From: Mesocentrotus franciscanus
Lineage: Eukaryota; Echinodermata; Echinoidea; Camarodonta; Strongylocentrotidae
Direction of reading: 5' to 3'
Assembly (NCBI GenBank): GCA_037976565.1
Contig: CP137680.1
Span: forward strand, 18,040,861 to 18,104,860
DNA: 64,000 nucleotides
Under the pieces are notes generated by a model, which saw only the letters and a program-made list of their open reading frames with translations, was not told the origin of the DNA and did not search any database. Shown one piece after another: positions 1-12,199 of this stretch. A program made the translations under genes and the position numbers. The first letter of the stretch is position 1, and each line of letters opens with the position of its first letter.

Positions 1-1575
1 ATTATTTCTTGATATCAAGAATTCGATTTCTTGATATCAAGAATTGAGTTTTTGATATCAAGAAATCGAATTCTTGATATCAAGAATTGTTATAGTGAAT
101 GATTTCGAACGCAAAAGTATTACACGAATTCATACTGAGCGCGCCGTTTTAACATTTATTCCTATTCTGATTTCGAACGCAAGAGTTGTGCAGGAATTCA
201 TCCTGCCTGACCGGTGCGGTGTGGGTTGTCGAAAGTCAATGTATCGCGAGAATTCAACTGATGCAAGAATTCATGTTGCCAGTTTGCAGTGCATTTACTG
301 TCTCTGTGATATTCCTTGTAGAATTTTTTATATTTTATACTGTTCAAACATATGTTTATTTAGACCATTGGTTAAGGTTACATTGAAAATGTTTGATGCG
401 ATTTTTTCCAGTTTAATTACTTGTATAAAACATACAAAAACGCATCTTTAAAAAACGTAAAACGGCAACATATCACGAAATCATTTCGTGATATGTACGT
501 TGCCGGTTTACATTTTTTTTTCAAGGACGCGTTTTCATTATAATGTATTACAATTACAAGTAATTGAACTAGATCTATAATATAATCACACAGTTTTTTT
601 AGGGGGCATTATAATATTGCTTTAAAAAAACATGGCTAAACAGTACCAAAGAAATATTTTCTACAAGGATATTCACATAGACATTCAATGCACTTCAAAC
701 TGGCAACCTAGCAACCTGGCAACCTAATCTCGTAATGACCACTATAACACTATAACTATGTACATCACGACCCCACCTTGCAGCTCTGCGTGAGAGGTGG
801 CAGCTGTACTCTTCATCATCTTACGTAATAGTGTAACCAAAGTCTTACTGGGGCTCTGCCTGAAAGGAAATGAGAAGTAGGAAATATATATTTTACTTGT
901 TTTAAGATATCTTCATGTCCAAAAGTCACTTATAATTTAGATGAAGACCATAATGAAAGTTCGAACGAAGCAAAATGACTAAGAATTGGCGATATAACAA
1001 CAATTTTAATTGTGAAAATTAGCACTCTCCTTTCCTCTCTCCCTCTATCATGCTTATCTCTCTCTCCTCTCTATCATCCCGTCAAGTTCTCGGCAGGGGG
1101 ATTACATTGTATAGTGCTAGTGTTATACTTTAGGCTTAATTAGCTCTTTAAACGACGAGTTTTCGTCATGTCAGGATGAATTCCTGCACAACTTTTGCGT
1201 TCGCAACACATCTCGTAATGATTTCTTGCTCAACTTTTGCGTTCGAAATCAGAACAGGAATAAATGTTAAAAGGCGCGCTCATGCAATACTTTTGAGTTC
1301 GAAATCATTCACTATAACAATTCGTGATATCAAGAATTTAATTCTTGATATCAAGAAATCTAATTCTTGATATCAAGAAATCTAATTCTAGATATCAAGA
1401 AATCTAATTCTTGATATCAAGAATTCGATTTCTTGATATCAAGAAATGAATTCTTGATATCAAGAATCTTATTTCTTGATATCAAGAATTGAATTCTTGA
1501 TATCAAGAAATCGAATTCTTGATATCAAGAAATAATTTTATGTTGTGAACCAATGGTAATTCTTGATATCAAGAA
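1..1575. mobile_element. Large foldback element with palindromic satellite ends (left end may be cut by the window)
   Basis: The left arm from about 1 to 345 is the reverse complement, with mismatches, of 640-720 plus 1165-1575. Both ends carry arrays of the perfect palindrome TTCTTGATATCAAGAA: left copies start at 6, 28, 49 (one mismatch) and 71; right copies start at 1321 (variant), 1342, 1364, 1386 (variant), 1408, 1430, 1451, 1473, 1494, 1516 and 1560. Next to the arrays, 87-210 matches the complement of 1165-1320. The arms converge on a hairpin near 482. The right arm has about 440 bp (720-1160) with no partner, probably a later insertion. No transposase frame is seen, so it is non-autonomous. 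Long arms built of tandem short repeats resemble the TU/foldback class known from sea urchins. The left boundary is not visible. Confidence 0.8.
400..575. repeat. Central hairpin of the foldback element
   Basis: At 456-512 an inverted repeat pairs ATATCACGAAAT with ATTTCGTGATAT around a one-base centre, extended by CGGCAAC pairing with GTTGCCG. Farther out, CAGTTTAATTACTTGTA near 410 pairs with TACAAGTAATTGAACT near 557. It is the turning point of the surrounding foldback structure. Confidence 0.75.
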
Positions 1576-3590
1576 ATATGTTTAAATGATAAAACGGCTT
1601 GCCATACGAACGCTACACGGTCTTCGGGGCAATGCGGGAACAAAAATTCGTGCAAGTGTCAGGGTGGCTTAAGTCTCGAAGGATTGCATGCGTAAGGACG
1701 TCATGGGGGTAGTATGTGTACAATGATGGGGGAGCGGCACTGGTGTTAATAGGGCATTATAGTCCTAAAGTGGGCGTTTCATATCAAGTAAAAGTAATTA
1801 GATTTGACTGGATTAGATTAACTAGCGTATTTAAAGATGTAGCTAGGGGACAATTTGCCCCCTTTGACAGATTTCAAACTATGGAAGAAAAAGAGCAGCC
1901 ACAATTTCAAACAATGTGTCAAGATTTGAATCTTTCCATCACTTTTAGATTTGAATTTCCCATTTCCTTTTCAAACAAGGGCCCTAAAAAAAAATAGTTT
2001 TTTGTTTGACCGTAATGTCACACATTTTGCCCCTCCTGAGGCCAATGTCTAGATACGCCAGATATATGGGTAGGTGCAGATAGATGCGGTGATCACTACA
2101 TCAGAAGTGCGAATAATGTGCCCAAAGAGTGAGATATGGCCCCCCAAAATAGCTGAAATAGTTGGATCCAACATTCACGTCACACGTGCGCATAGTCCTA
2201 TATACCCATTTCTGAATCCAGTGCGTGTGATTTTTCAGCAAGTCTGAGTCAATAACTTTCATTATTTTTATCATCACAAAGTCTCAGTGAATACTCTAAT
2301 TGTTATGCACTACCGTAATCAACTTTTCCCCATTGCTGACAGACAGTTTCTTTCATAATTGTAGTCTAGCATGGCAATCCCTTAGCCAAAGAGAGGTTTA
2401 AACATTCAAGAGATATAGGGCAGATACCTTGAATATATCTTGTTCAATCTGGGCAATTAAAATGGATGATACAGTTACTTGGCGCAATATGGAGTATTTT
2501 GATCCCCTAAATCCTAGAGCAATTTAATCGAGATTACAACTGTCATATCATGGCTGTATGTAGGTCAAAAGTGAAATAATCCAAATATTTACAATTTGTA
2601 ATTTCCAAAAGAGGACCAGCGATGCTGGGTGAGGAATTGACCCCATTTTTGTAATTGATATTTTTTTAAATTCCGCCACTGTTCTTGGCAAGGAGATGAA
2701 AAGAGGTAGAGGGGAAAGGGGGGGGGGGATAATTGACAAAAAATACACGTAAAAGAGGCAGAGCTTGTGGAGCTATAGGTCCCCTTTTAGGAAAAAAAGG
2801 ACAGAGAGGGAAAAGGGAAGAGAATAGGATAGACAAGCAAGAAGAAGGAGAACAAAATGAAAGAACATGAAGGAGGAGGGGGAAGATAAAGAGAGAGAGA
2901 GAGAGAGAGAGAGGGTACAGCATCCTAATCTCATAAGAGTTCAAGCAAGTACATTTAAAAAAAGGTAGTACAAGTACGCAGTAGTAACAATGGTTAAGTT
3001 AGCCTCTGGTTATATTCTCTATAAATAGTATATGTATCTGAAAGGAAAAGTTCAATATTTTTGGGGTCATAATACATCCGCCTCCTAAAGGACCTAATGC
3101 TACGGTACTCAGCTGTTATATTTGAATCGGATGAGAGCAATTCCTTTCATGCCAACAAGATTCCTGATGGTTTTACATCAGCGAAAACCACAAAAGCGTT
3201 AAATGAGTGTGTAAACAATTCGTTCCCATCAATTATCACTCGAGATAGATCACATATGGTGATGAAAGCGGGAATTATGGAAAATATGTGGCTAATTTGC
3301 ATATGATTGTAACATAGGCCTGCCATCAAATCATGCGATGTGAAATGATGACTTCCTGAAACTGAGATCGTTTCTTTGCAGCGGACAGTTCCATTCCGGT
3401 TCTAATAGAGTGTTAACCTAGGATAGTCCTCAAATGATCAAAATTGAAAACAAAACAACAGTAAAGTTGTTTCAATAGTTTCTGATTCGTGAAAAGTTGT
3501 TAAGTATGCAGACAATCAAGAGAGGACATTGACCGCTTCATCATGACTCATGTTTAATAACCGATCCGTCCTCATTTACATCCAGATTAA
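1576..3590. other. No gene seen; low-complexity tracts only
   Basis: Open frames here are short and lack coding character; the 93-codon frame at 1716-1997 shows no domain. The stretch holds a G run near 2720 and a GA microsatellite at about 2889-2913. The remainder shows no repeat partner elsewhere in the window that could be recognised by eye. Confidence 0.5.
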
Positions 3591-3609
3591 AAACGAATAC
3601 CTCAGTCAT

Positions 3610-3960
3610 ACAGCTACACCGATTCCAAACCGAACTCTAATTCTTGGTCATTCGGGAGTAATGTAATTTTTTTTTGTTCGGTCTGTTGTAAGTGTGATGT
3701 CGGTCTTATCGTTGTGAATGTGGTTATACCACCAAACGGACTCAAGGCCGATTCAAAACCGACCAACTCTTGGTCATTCGGGGCTAATTTTTTATTCGGC
3801 CTGTTGTCGGCTTCATGGGTGTGGCTGTGGTATTAAAACCGCCAACCGAATCCAAAACCGACCTGTTTTGGGCCCTTCGGAATATTGTATTTTTGTTTTG
3901 TTCAGTATTATGTTGTCGGTCTTGCCTCTGTCTCGTTTGTGTGACAGACCAAACTGATGA
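3610..3960. repeat. Short tandem repeat, about 110-120 bp unit, three diverged copies
   Basis: Three consecutive blocks share the order CCAAACCGA, then CTTGGTCATTCGGG, an AT-rich tract, TTCGGTCTGTTG, then TCGGTCTT or TCGGCTTCATGGGTG. Copies begin near 3625, 3740 and 3845. They differ by many substitutions and small gaps. A weaker possible relative lies at 55975-56035 and 56319-56350. Overlapping frames here on both strands are a by-product of the repeat. Confidence 0.6.
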
Positions 3961-4712
3961 CTCCTGACCAAGTGCTTCACCCACCCTGCCTCCTTCCACA
4001 GATCGCACAAAAATTATAAATACGATTGTAGTTCGGGGTAATTGGATTCTTAGAGACGTGAATTAATAAAAAATGCTTTATTGGTTTTACATAAATTATT
4101 GTTAAACTTTACCTTTAATGTCGCGTCGCCATTTGAAAGACGCGACTCGGTTTCGAACAGGGGTCCTTCTGAGTCGGTTTGTAGGCCAAGACATGAAGCT
4201 GGTCATGCCGCTATATTAGATGAACTCACTATCCATACACACACAATTCATAGTTGCCAAGCAAGTTTGCACTGACTTTCTCTGCACGAGAGGGGGGTCA
4301 AGAGAACTTTTTAGGTAGATCATCATTCATTCATTTATTCACAATCGATGGGCATGCCATGTGTCTATCCTCGGGACTCGCAAAGAACACGTGTTTTTAA
4401 ATTTCCAAAGTACCATATAGCTTGAAGGCGACAGCTGAAACTAACACAGTAACAGATCATCTCCTCCATGTCCCTGTCAGATTATCACAATGCTAATTGA
4501 AACGCGAGAAAGAGGGAGGGAAACTGTAATGCAATATACATACAAAAACAGCGGGTGTCACATCAGAAATATACACCTATGTATATTTCCCCCTTTTTAT
4601 TCCCAAAGGTCCCAACCTGTTCATATAATTCGAATGCAAATGTTGTGAATGTAGTCTTTAATATTATATTAAAAACAGAGAAGCAATTTGAACAACAGGA
4701 GGCCTTTCTGTC

Positions 4713-5084
4713 TTTAAAGTTCAAGTCCACTCCAAAAATAACTGACTTTCAATAGAAGCAGAAAAATCAAACCAATCAAAAAAAGTTTGAGCACAATCGG
4801 ATAACTAATAATAAAGTTATGAATTTTTGAAAAAAGTATGTAAAACTAAATGCTGGTGTGAAGAAATAAGATTCTTAGGGAGAAAATAGGAAATTTATAT
4901 CATCAATATAAAGAAAATAATTAGTGGATAGTGAGGACATGACGTCACAGTTTTTCATGTCATTAAAAATTCATAACTTTCTCATTAGTTATCCGATTTT
5001 GCTCAAACTTTTTTTGATTGGTTTGTCTGATTTTTCTGCTTCTATTGAAAGTAAGTTTTTTTTTGGAGAGGACTTGCCCTTTAA
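4713..5084. mobile_element. MITE with long inverted arms
   Basis: The ends TTTAAAGTTCAAGTCCACTCC-like and GGAGAGGACTTGCCCTTTAA are inverted repeats. Homology continues inward for about 130 bp: the left segment with AGTTTGAGCACAATCGGAT at 4787-4805 pairs with ATCCGATTTTGCTCAAACTT at 4989-5008. No coding frame is retained. An element with the same termini lies at 53722-54319. Confidence 0.75.
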
Positions 5085-6398
5085 CAGTGGTGCATCTGCG
5101 GTCAATTAGTGGTCGTGTCATGAGCATTTAGCGTTGTGCATGGTGGCCGTACCGAGATACCTTACAGTGCGTATAAAGAAAGTGTAGGCCTACCCAACCT
5201 TGGTAGCTTCCAATTAAAAAGTCATAACTTATGTGACCTTGAATCACATTTCATGGTAAAGGGTAATGAATACCCTGTCTAATGATACCTTATTCATAAT
5301 AGTGCTGCCACGGATGACCGAGCAGGAGGAGGAAGAGAGGTAGAGATAAAGAGAAATAGAGTTGCTGTGGGCGTGGTGGGGAAGGTAAGAGAGAGAGAAA
5401 GAGAGGAGAGAGCAAGAGAGAGAGCAAGAGAGAGAGAGAGAGAGAGAGCAAGAGGAGAGAGAGAGAGAGAGAGAGAGTGGTGGAGTGAGAAAGTGCTCTT
5501 TTCATTTAATACATACAAAGCGCATACACAAGAAATACTAACAAACAACGAAAAGAGAGAAAATTATCATATAAAGCTTACATTAATTACAAACCGAGAG
5601 GAATATTACAACAAATTAAAAAAGATGTGTTTTCAGACATTTCTTGAAAGCTGGGAGAGTATGGCAATTCTTTAGTACAGGGGGTAAGGAGGTCAATAAC
5701 GGAAAAGGCCCTATCTCTTATCTGTTTACTAATTAACCAATTAGAGGATGTAATAAAACTCACATAGAAAGTTCTTGGAGAATTCCCACTGGGCGAATAA
5801 CCGTAGGCCCACGTCATGAGACTGCAGATACATGCAGCCAGACTGAGACGGATGGGTCTCCGGAACCCCACGCCAATATATGTATATTCTTTTCTGTTTT
5901 AATCGAAGATTGAAACATAAATGCAGACAAACCAGACTATAAAGATCGTAAGTGGCCCTAAGCAAAATTATCCTTCATCTCGGCGAGACATATCCAAGAA
6001 TATGCACTTTTGTCATCCGCAATTTTGAACTGCTAACAGTTTAGGTGCTACTTTTGAAAGCGCTGTATTTCCTATAGCTCATAGCCGTTTATCTTTTTTT
6101 TATTTTTCTCTGCACGACCTTTTGCAAAACAACAACGGAGGCATGGTTGTTTGCCTAACCATTACAGCAATGAGAACAAAACATTGCGGAGTATTCCATT
6201 TTTATAAAGTTTTCTTTAAAGTATTGTTCTCCTTTGGTAATAACAAAGATATTAACTGTTCAATGAAAGTCGTAATACAGCAGGCGTGTACCGGAAGTTG
6301 CATTAAGCAGAAGAAAAGAAATCTAACAGACTCCAACTTTTAAAGAGTCCCTCTTTTGTAGAGTGAATATAAACAACATGTATTACTCTAATTCTAAA
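5085..6398. other. No gene seen apart from the GA microsatellite
   Basis: Short frames only. No domain, RNA fold or repeat partner was recognised on either side of the GA tract. Confidence 0.45.
5380..5480. repeat. GA-rich microsatellite
   Basis: Interrupted (GA)n and GAGCAAGA tracts. Opposite-strand Leu/Ser-rich frames and forward Arg/Glu-rich frames come only from the dinucleotide repeat. Confidence 0.9.
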
Positions 6399-6483
6399 GG
6401 GGGTATCTCACTATGCCTACGAACGTTGCGAATTTGGATTCACCAACCTTTCTGCGACATTTAGCGACTTTTAGTGATGTTTA

Positions 6484-6708
6484 GGGGCCTATCTCACTGA
6501 GCGGCGAATGCTTGCGAACGTAGCGAATTGGGGGTGTCGCCAGGGTTCGTAAACGGTTGCCAGAAAGTTCGCAAACAGTTTTTCTCGTCGCAAAACAGTC
6601 TTAAGCCTTTGCAAACGGTTGTAAGACGGTGTCGCTAAAGTTCTTTTTGATCCAAAAATCCAAAATTCGCAACGTTCGCAAGCATTCGCCGCTCAGTGAA
6701 ATAGGGCT
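6484..6708. mobile_element. MITE copy, family with terminus GGGCCTATCTCACTGAGCGG
   Basis: The left end (cctatctcactgagcggcga, then atgcttgcgaacg) and the right end (cgttcgcaagcat, then tcgccgctcagtgaaatagg) are near-perfect inverted repeats of about 40 bp. It is about 225 bp and non-coding. Confidence 0.85.
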
Positions 6709-6713
6709 TTAAA

Positions 6714-6956
6714 GGGCCTATCTCACTGAGCGGCGAATGCTTGCGAACGTAGCGAATTTGGGGTTTCGCCAGGGTTCGTAAACGGTTGCAGGAAAGTTGG
6801 CAAACAGTTTTCATTGTCGCAAACAGTTTTTCTCGTCGCAAAACAGTCGTAAGCCTTTGCAAACGGTTGTAAAACGGTGTCGCTAAATTTCTTTTTGATC
6901 ACAAAATCCAAAATTCGCAACGTTCGCAAGCATTCGCCGCTCAGTGAGATAGGGCC
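6714..6956. mobile_element. Second adjacent MITE copy of the same family
   Basis: Same termini and internal order as the copy at 6484-6708, and about 243 bp. The two are separated only by a short TTAAA-type spacer. It carries an additional CAAACAGTTTT repeat near 6800-6830. Confidence 0.85.
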
Positions 6957-7391
6957 TTTAGCGAAATTGTTTGCGAAAGGCAGTTGGCGACTGTTAGCGA
7001 CTGCAAGCAAATGCTAGCGACAGTTTTGTGAAGATTAGCAACTATTTGCCAATCCTTTGCCACTATTTGTGAATGTTTGGGACCTTTTGCTAACTCCTGG
7101 TACTCAATGTGTCGATTTTATATAGGAACCATATATGGTAACGTGGTCGCTAGCATTGGCGAATCAAAAAGAACTTCAACGACACCGTCTTACAACCGTT
7201 TGCAAAGGCTTACGACTGTTTGCCGCTTACGACTGTTTTGCAAACGCTTGCAACTTTTTGCGGACAAATAAATTTGCAAAGAATGTTTGAACATGTTTGC
7301 GAACTTTCTTGCAACCTTTTTAATACAAACCTTGGCGAAACCCCAAATTCGCTACGTTTGCCAGCATTCGCCTCTCATTGAGATACAACCT

Positions 7392-7537
7392 GGACCCCGT
7401 TTCACAAAACTTGTCATCAGTGACAAATGCCATTTTTGTTATAAGCTACTGAAATCCTTGCTTCCGATCGGTTATCGGCAGATTTGTCACTGATTTTTGT
7501 CATTTGTCATTGAAAAAACGCTTTGTGAAACGGGTCC
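7392..7537. mobile_element. MITE with GGACCCCGTTTCACAAA terminus
   Basis: Left GGACCCCGTTTCACAAA and right TTTGTGAAACGGGTCC are inverted repeats enclosing about 110 bp with internal TGTCATCAGTGACAAA / TTTGTCACTGATTTTTGTCA pairing. It abuts the end of the 6399-7390 element. It is related in style to the elements at 26523 and 56407. Confidence 0.8.
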
Positions 7538-9350
7538 CTGAATTATCTTCTGTTGGGTGAACGAATATTCGAGATGTGGCACTCAGTTTGAACTATTGCC
7601 TAGCTTTAAAAAGGACCCTTTTCTTCTTACAAAAGGTCACGCGAAAACGGTTATACAGTTGCGTGTACGTATAATTTCATTACAGTAGTGCAATTTCAAT
7701 TGGTAGTACCACCTCCCTGGTAGCACTGTTCGTACTGCGTGTGTACAAAGTCCTAAATTAAAAAAAACAAGATAACAATACTAAGGGGCTGTTTCGACTG
7801 GACCTTTAATTCCGCCGTTCGTTTTATCGGATTACCAATCAGGAAATTGATTGTAAATGGACACGTTTTACTGTCAAAGAAGAATAGAGTGCGATTGTAT
7901 CAATCTGCAACAGAAAGCAAGAATAATCAAGAACTCTACACTACAAGATATCAACCTGCAATTCGAAGTCTACCCACGAAAAGCTATATAAAGGCATACA
8001 AATTATTATAGGGAGAGGCTGGGGAGGGAGGGGGGGTGTTCTATGGTCACAAGCCAAAGAAGCTATTTACACGAGCTAAATCCGAACTTTTGGGGATGTG
8101 TCAAGTCCCATGAACGTTGAAGTTGCGCTAGAAATCAATATCTGTTCCACTTTTATCATTTTTAAACATTCATGACTTTCCAGGATCTGTCAAGCGCTCC
8201 TGCACTGCGTCATTTCGGAAAGACATGAATTGTCTTGAAAGTGAATGGCTGTCAAGTAGAATTACGTTATATTTTCAGTTTGCCGTCAATATACATGACA
8301 TTTATGGCACTCAAGGCGTGACCTATTTCATCCTGAAACGTCTTGAGGTGATGGTTTATGGCTGAAGAAACGATTCATTCATGTGCGTAAATCACAGCTT
8401 ACAAGCCCCCTCATGGAACGTTATATACATGTACTACCCATATCATATTGAGAGCAAAAGTTGTGACACGCACACGCGTGCGAACTCATAGGTCAATTCA
8501 TAGAGCTCCCACCCCCTCCATCCCACATATAATCTCTATGGGAGGGATCTATTTCGGCACTCCATGAATTTGCTTATGAATACTTATAAACTAGCGAAAC
8601 TTCCGGTGACGCAACTCTCTCCACTCTCCTGGCTATGGTAGCAGCCATGACGGATGCCATCCGTTGCCAGGTGTGTCTGATTGATGCGATCCGGGCGTGC
8701 TCTCATCTAACCAATCGTCCCGATGAGAGCTAAGATGTGGGGTGTAAATTTTACTCATCCAGGGGAAGCTTGTCCAATAAATCTTGTTTAAGGGTAAAAT
8801 ATTGGAATGTAATGGGCAAGAACGAGGTACTTTAAAAGCCATGAAGAGTTATTGGGTGAAAGTCACAATGTGTGTAAAATTGAATGCGATCCTCGTTATC
8901 TTTTGGTTATCATTTGTTTATTCCGAAAAGTAGTTTTCTTAAAATGCGGTATGTAAACAAAAGGCAAATTTAAAGAAAACAGGAGGAAAGAAAGCCGATG
9001 TCATATGGACCATGAGCAAGGATATTTGGAATATTTCTTTAATATGTACTTATATAATTATATTCTACTTATATATTTTATACGTATTGAATCATCACAT
9101 GTAGGTCATGGCAGAATGAAGAGTGACATATATTCATGTTACATATGCCAACGATATTTAAAACATTGGTATAATCTATTGGAGAAAAAAGGAAATAAAC
9201 ACCATAAACTATTGACACTTACGTACTATTGACACAAAAATCATGTAAGAGCATTCAGCCGAACAAATATGAAACATTTGTTTAGGGGGGATTTAGTTCC
9301 AGATTGAGACCAATTTTTGAGATCTTATTTTATTTATGAGAAATCCATCA
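7538..9350. other. No feature seen
   Basis: Unremarkable AT-rich sequence with short frames only. A G run near 8020-8035 is the sole low-complexity tract. Confidence 0.45.
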
Positions 9351-9736
9351 TTTAAAGATAGTGTTGGGTTCTGGTCATGCGATTGCATTGTGAAAGAAAC
9401 AGTGTGGAATCGATCAGAAAAGGTTGATCATCTAGCATATAAGTATTGGTGTGTACTGCAAGGTTCTGGAATCATCAAAATGATAATAACTTTGCCCAGT
9501 CTTGGTAAAGTTACAAGCACTGTACACAGAAAGATGTATATGGGACTACACGAACATGCGGCATAAACATCTGTCCCGATTTTTATGCTGTTACATGCCA
9601 TATTTAGAATATTAAGGCATTTGAAGAGCCATGATTGTCAGGAAACATTTTTAATCTGATGTTCTTCCACACTTGCATAATAACTATGCTAACGCTCACA
9701 AATTATTTTTCACCTCTTCCCAGAATTTTACAAGAG
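9351..9736 (-). mobile_element. MITE family A, copy 1 (reverse orientation)
   Basis: This segment is the reverse complement of 29413-29802 and 62622-63014. It starts TTTAAAGATAGTGTTGGG, contains the shared GTCATGCGATTGCATTGTG block, and ends near CTCTTCCCAGAATTTTAC, where the terminal repeat has decayed. It has no coding frame shared among the three copies. Confidence 0.8.
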
Positions 9737-10738
9737 TTCAATTTAGCTGGGTTATATTGGTCGGTTTTCAAATTGATGTTTTGAAGGTTGTAAGCACCTT
9801 CGTAGAGATATGCATTAAATATCACGTCTGGGAATTATGCTGTGCCTTTTAATATCATCTTCTGGTTATTGATAGGCAATATCGCCTGAACACACTATAT
9901 CAGAATCGTTAAGTGCTCTCGTAGAAAAGACAGGTCAAACATTGTTTCTTTAGTGTTTAAATAAAAGCAAGATCATGCGTATGACCAATTTTTTGGGAAT
10001 TGCTGTTTATGCTTTGAAGAATATGATGTGTAGAATTCAAGAAAGCAAATTCAGGGTTGTCTAGTTAATTTTTCGGAACAAAAAGTTTGAGGGAAGCGAG
10101 GACGTTTATATAGCGATCTATCAATCATTGAGTCCAGAAAAAGTGTTATACAAATATTTTTTTTTCTAAAATTTATTGCCCAAGGCGATCTCGAAAGTGT
10201 ACTGTACCATGAGACGAAGTAGAGGGGCAACGTGCAGTCTCGAGATCACCGAGGAGCTTTAGTTTTTATAAACCGCACCTCCGTGTCATTTCTCAAAAAA
10301 GAAATATTACAACAAAATTTGAATGTCAAAATTATTTTATTTGTAGAGTCGAATTAATTTTACCTGTCTTAGAGCATTCGCGTGTTTCACGTACTGCGCA
10401 TACCATCGTCAACTTTACGCACAACCATTGTGACTTTGCACTGTACGCGCAAGTACATCTATCCCCGGTCAATATTTACCCAGCAGTCAGTAGCGAATTT
10501 TATGCCTGCAATTTTGACCAATCAGAGGCCTGTAATCTGGACATGCGATACATAATGGACTTTATTGCGTAAAGATATTATATATCAGTATTGTTTAAAA
10601 AAACAGGTAGTAAGAGAATCCTTGAAATAATCGTGCCATTTTCAGGCTTTCTGTTTTATTGAAAATTTAAAGCAAGGAGTTGTTTTTGAGCGATTATCAT
10701 GACGACTGTTGCTCTTAATATCGTATCGGTTTGGTGAT
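9737..10738. other. No feature seen
   Basis: AT-rich sequence with a short poly-T tract near 10157. No open frame or repeat was recognised. Confidence 0.4.
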
Positions 10739-10741
10739 ATT

Positions 10742-11478
10742 GGGCCGTATGCATAAAAAGTAGCAATTGCTTGCAAGCAATTGCTTCAAGCACAAGCAAT
10801 TGCTTGTCAAGCAAAAGATCAAGCTCAAGCAATTGCTTAAATCCGTATGCATAACATTTTGCTTGTGCTCAAACCTTTGCTTGCCTCCAGCAAGCAATTG
10901 CTTACGATCTCAACAATAGCGACGTCACGCCGGTGCGAACATCATTCATGGGAGAACAAAGGCGGGTTTCGCATACTAGTAGTGTATTCAAATGTCATGC
11001 GTGTGGGGTAGCCTTTCCTGACATGGCAGTTGTCAGACATCCTCCCGTTTTCATCATGTTCAGGTATGAACCTGTGTGCTAACCACTCAACGTTCTCTTT
11101 GTCGAAACGGAATAGTTTCCGATAGGTCTCGGGAGCAATTTCTTCTCGATTTATTCTACTCCTGTACAACTTTGGTTTTTCTCTAACGAGCATAAACATG
11201 ATGCTTAACCGCGAACGTCCCGATTAAGCAAGAGCTCAAGCTGCTTTGACGGAGCTTGAAAAACGTAAGCAATTGCTTATAAGAACAAGCAAAAGGTTCG
11301 TTTTATGCATACGTTTTTAAGCAATTGCTTGATCTTTAAGCAATTGCTTGCGGACATCAAGCAATTGCTTGTGCTTGCTAGCAAAAGCATTTGCTTGCAA
11401 GCAATTGCTTATGTTTATGCATACGGATTCAAGTAAAAGGCTAGCACAAGCAATTGCTACTTTTTATGCATACGGCCC
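10742..11478. mobile_element. PIF/Harbinger-type DNA transposon, degraded, with target duplication
   Basis: Termini GGGCCGTATGCATAAAAAGT at 10742 and ACTTTTTATGCATACGGCCC ending at 11478 are perfect inverted repeats. A 3-bp ATT target duplication flanks them (10739-10741 and 11479-11481), the size typical of PIF/Harbinger. Eleven copies of AGCAATTGCT lie in the subterminal regions, five left and six right, mostly inside CAAGCAATTGCTTG-like palindromes. Such arrays are plausible binding sites for element-encoded proteins. The 737-bp length and one short transposase-like frame indicate an internally deleted copy. Confidence 0.85.
10942..11199 (-). pseudogene. HARBI1-like transposase N-terminal fragment
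   Basis: An 85-codon frame sits inside the Harbinger-type element. Residues about 8-45, including LYRSRINREEI and YRKLFRFDKENVEWLA, resemble the N-terminal region of HARBI1-like DDE nucleases, where a KLYR..N segment precedes a Y+.FRFDK..V..L helix. The downstream DDE nuclease domain is absent and the remainder of the frame is not recognisable. It is therefore a remnant and not a functional transposase. The family call rests on memory of the pattern and on the element context; a profile search would decide it. Confidence 0.5.
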
Positions 11479-11481
11479 ATT

Positions 11482-12060
11482 GACTTTCAGCGAAGAAAAT
11501 GCAGCAAATACAGAAAATCATTCAAAAAAAAAAGAACACTACAGCACGTAGCCCTATATTAAACACATTTACGATGAACCTCCGCAAATGTGAAAATGAT
11601 TTGTACTGATTAGTTTCTTTACAATTCCACAATCGTAGGTGCGTTAATCTTGTCAATAATTGTCATTCATGGTCGCGAGTAAAACGAGGTTACATTTTTA
11701 TGTTCCATGTTCCAAAGACTACGGAATCTATAATTACAGGCAAGTTTCATATTAGCTATGGGTATATGACCAATTCATTCTGATATTGCTGATGTTTGAG
11801 AAAATTCCACAAGGGAAACATTACTTTTATAAAGGATTGCGAGGAAGAGAATTTTGACAGAAACGTCTACGGACATAAGAGACAGCTGCGAAAAATATCA
11901 AGATCACAGACTATCGGGACTTATACAGTAGACCATGTCCTACATGCACATTTGTGTCGCTGCTTTACATGGAATAGTGAATGTCAACAACATATCAATA
12001 TTCACTTTTTCTTCTCTTAGTCGAAACAGCCACCCTTATTCTTGTGAAGTACCTGATCAA
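11482..12060. other. No feature seen
   Basis: A poly-A tract near 11526 and short frames only. Confidence 0.4.
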
Positions 12061-12199
12061 CGATTCCTAATGTGACTTCGAGACATGTCGGTTGGGCTGC
12101 GGGCGGAGGCTTCTTGGATGCTGCCCATGCAGCTGTGCTTCTGAACCAGAAATGTCCTCCTTAAGTCCTTAAGCTAGACAAGTATGGATTTGTGGATTG

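Larger units (their letters stand above)
6399..7390. mobile_element. Outer MITE-like element interrupted by two related MITEs
   Basis: A left end GGTATCTCACTATGCCTACG at 6401 and a right end near 7350-7386 (AAATTCGCTACGTTTGCC, then CATTCGCCTCTCATTGAG) are diverged inverted repeats of the same family as the two inner copies. The internal sequence is rich in GTTTGCGAA/TTCGCAAAC-like motifs. No transposase frame is visible. Confidence 0.6.
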
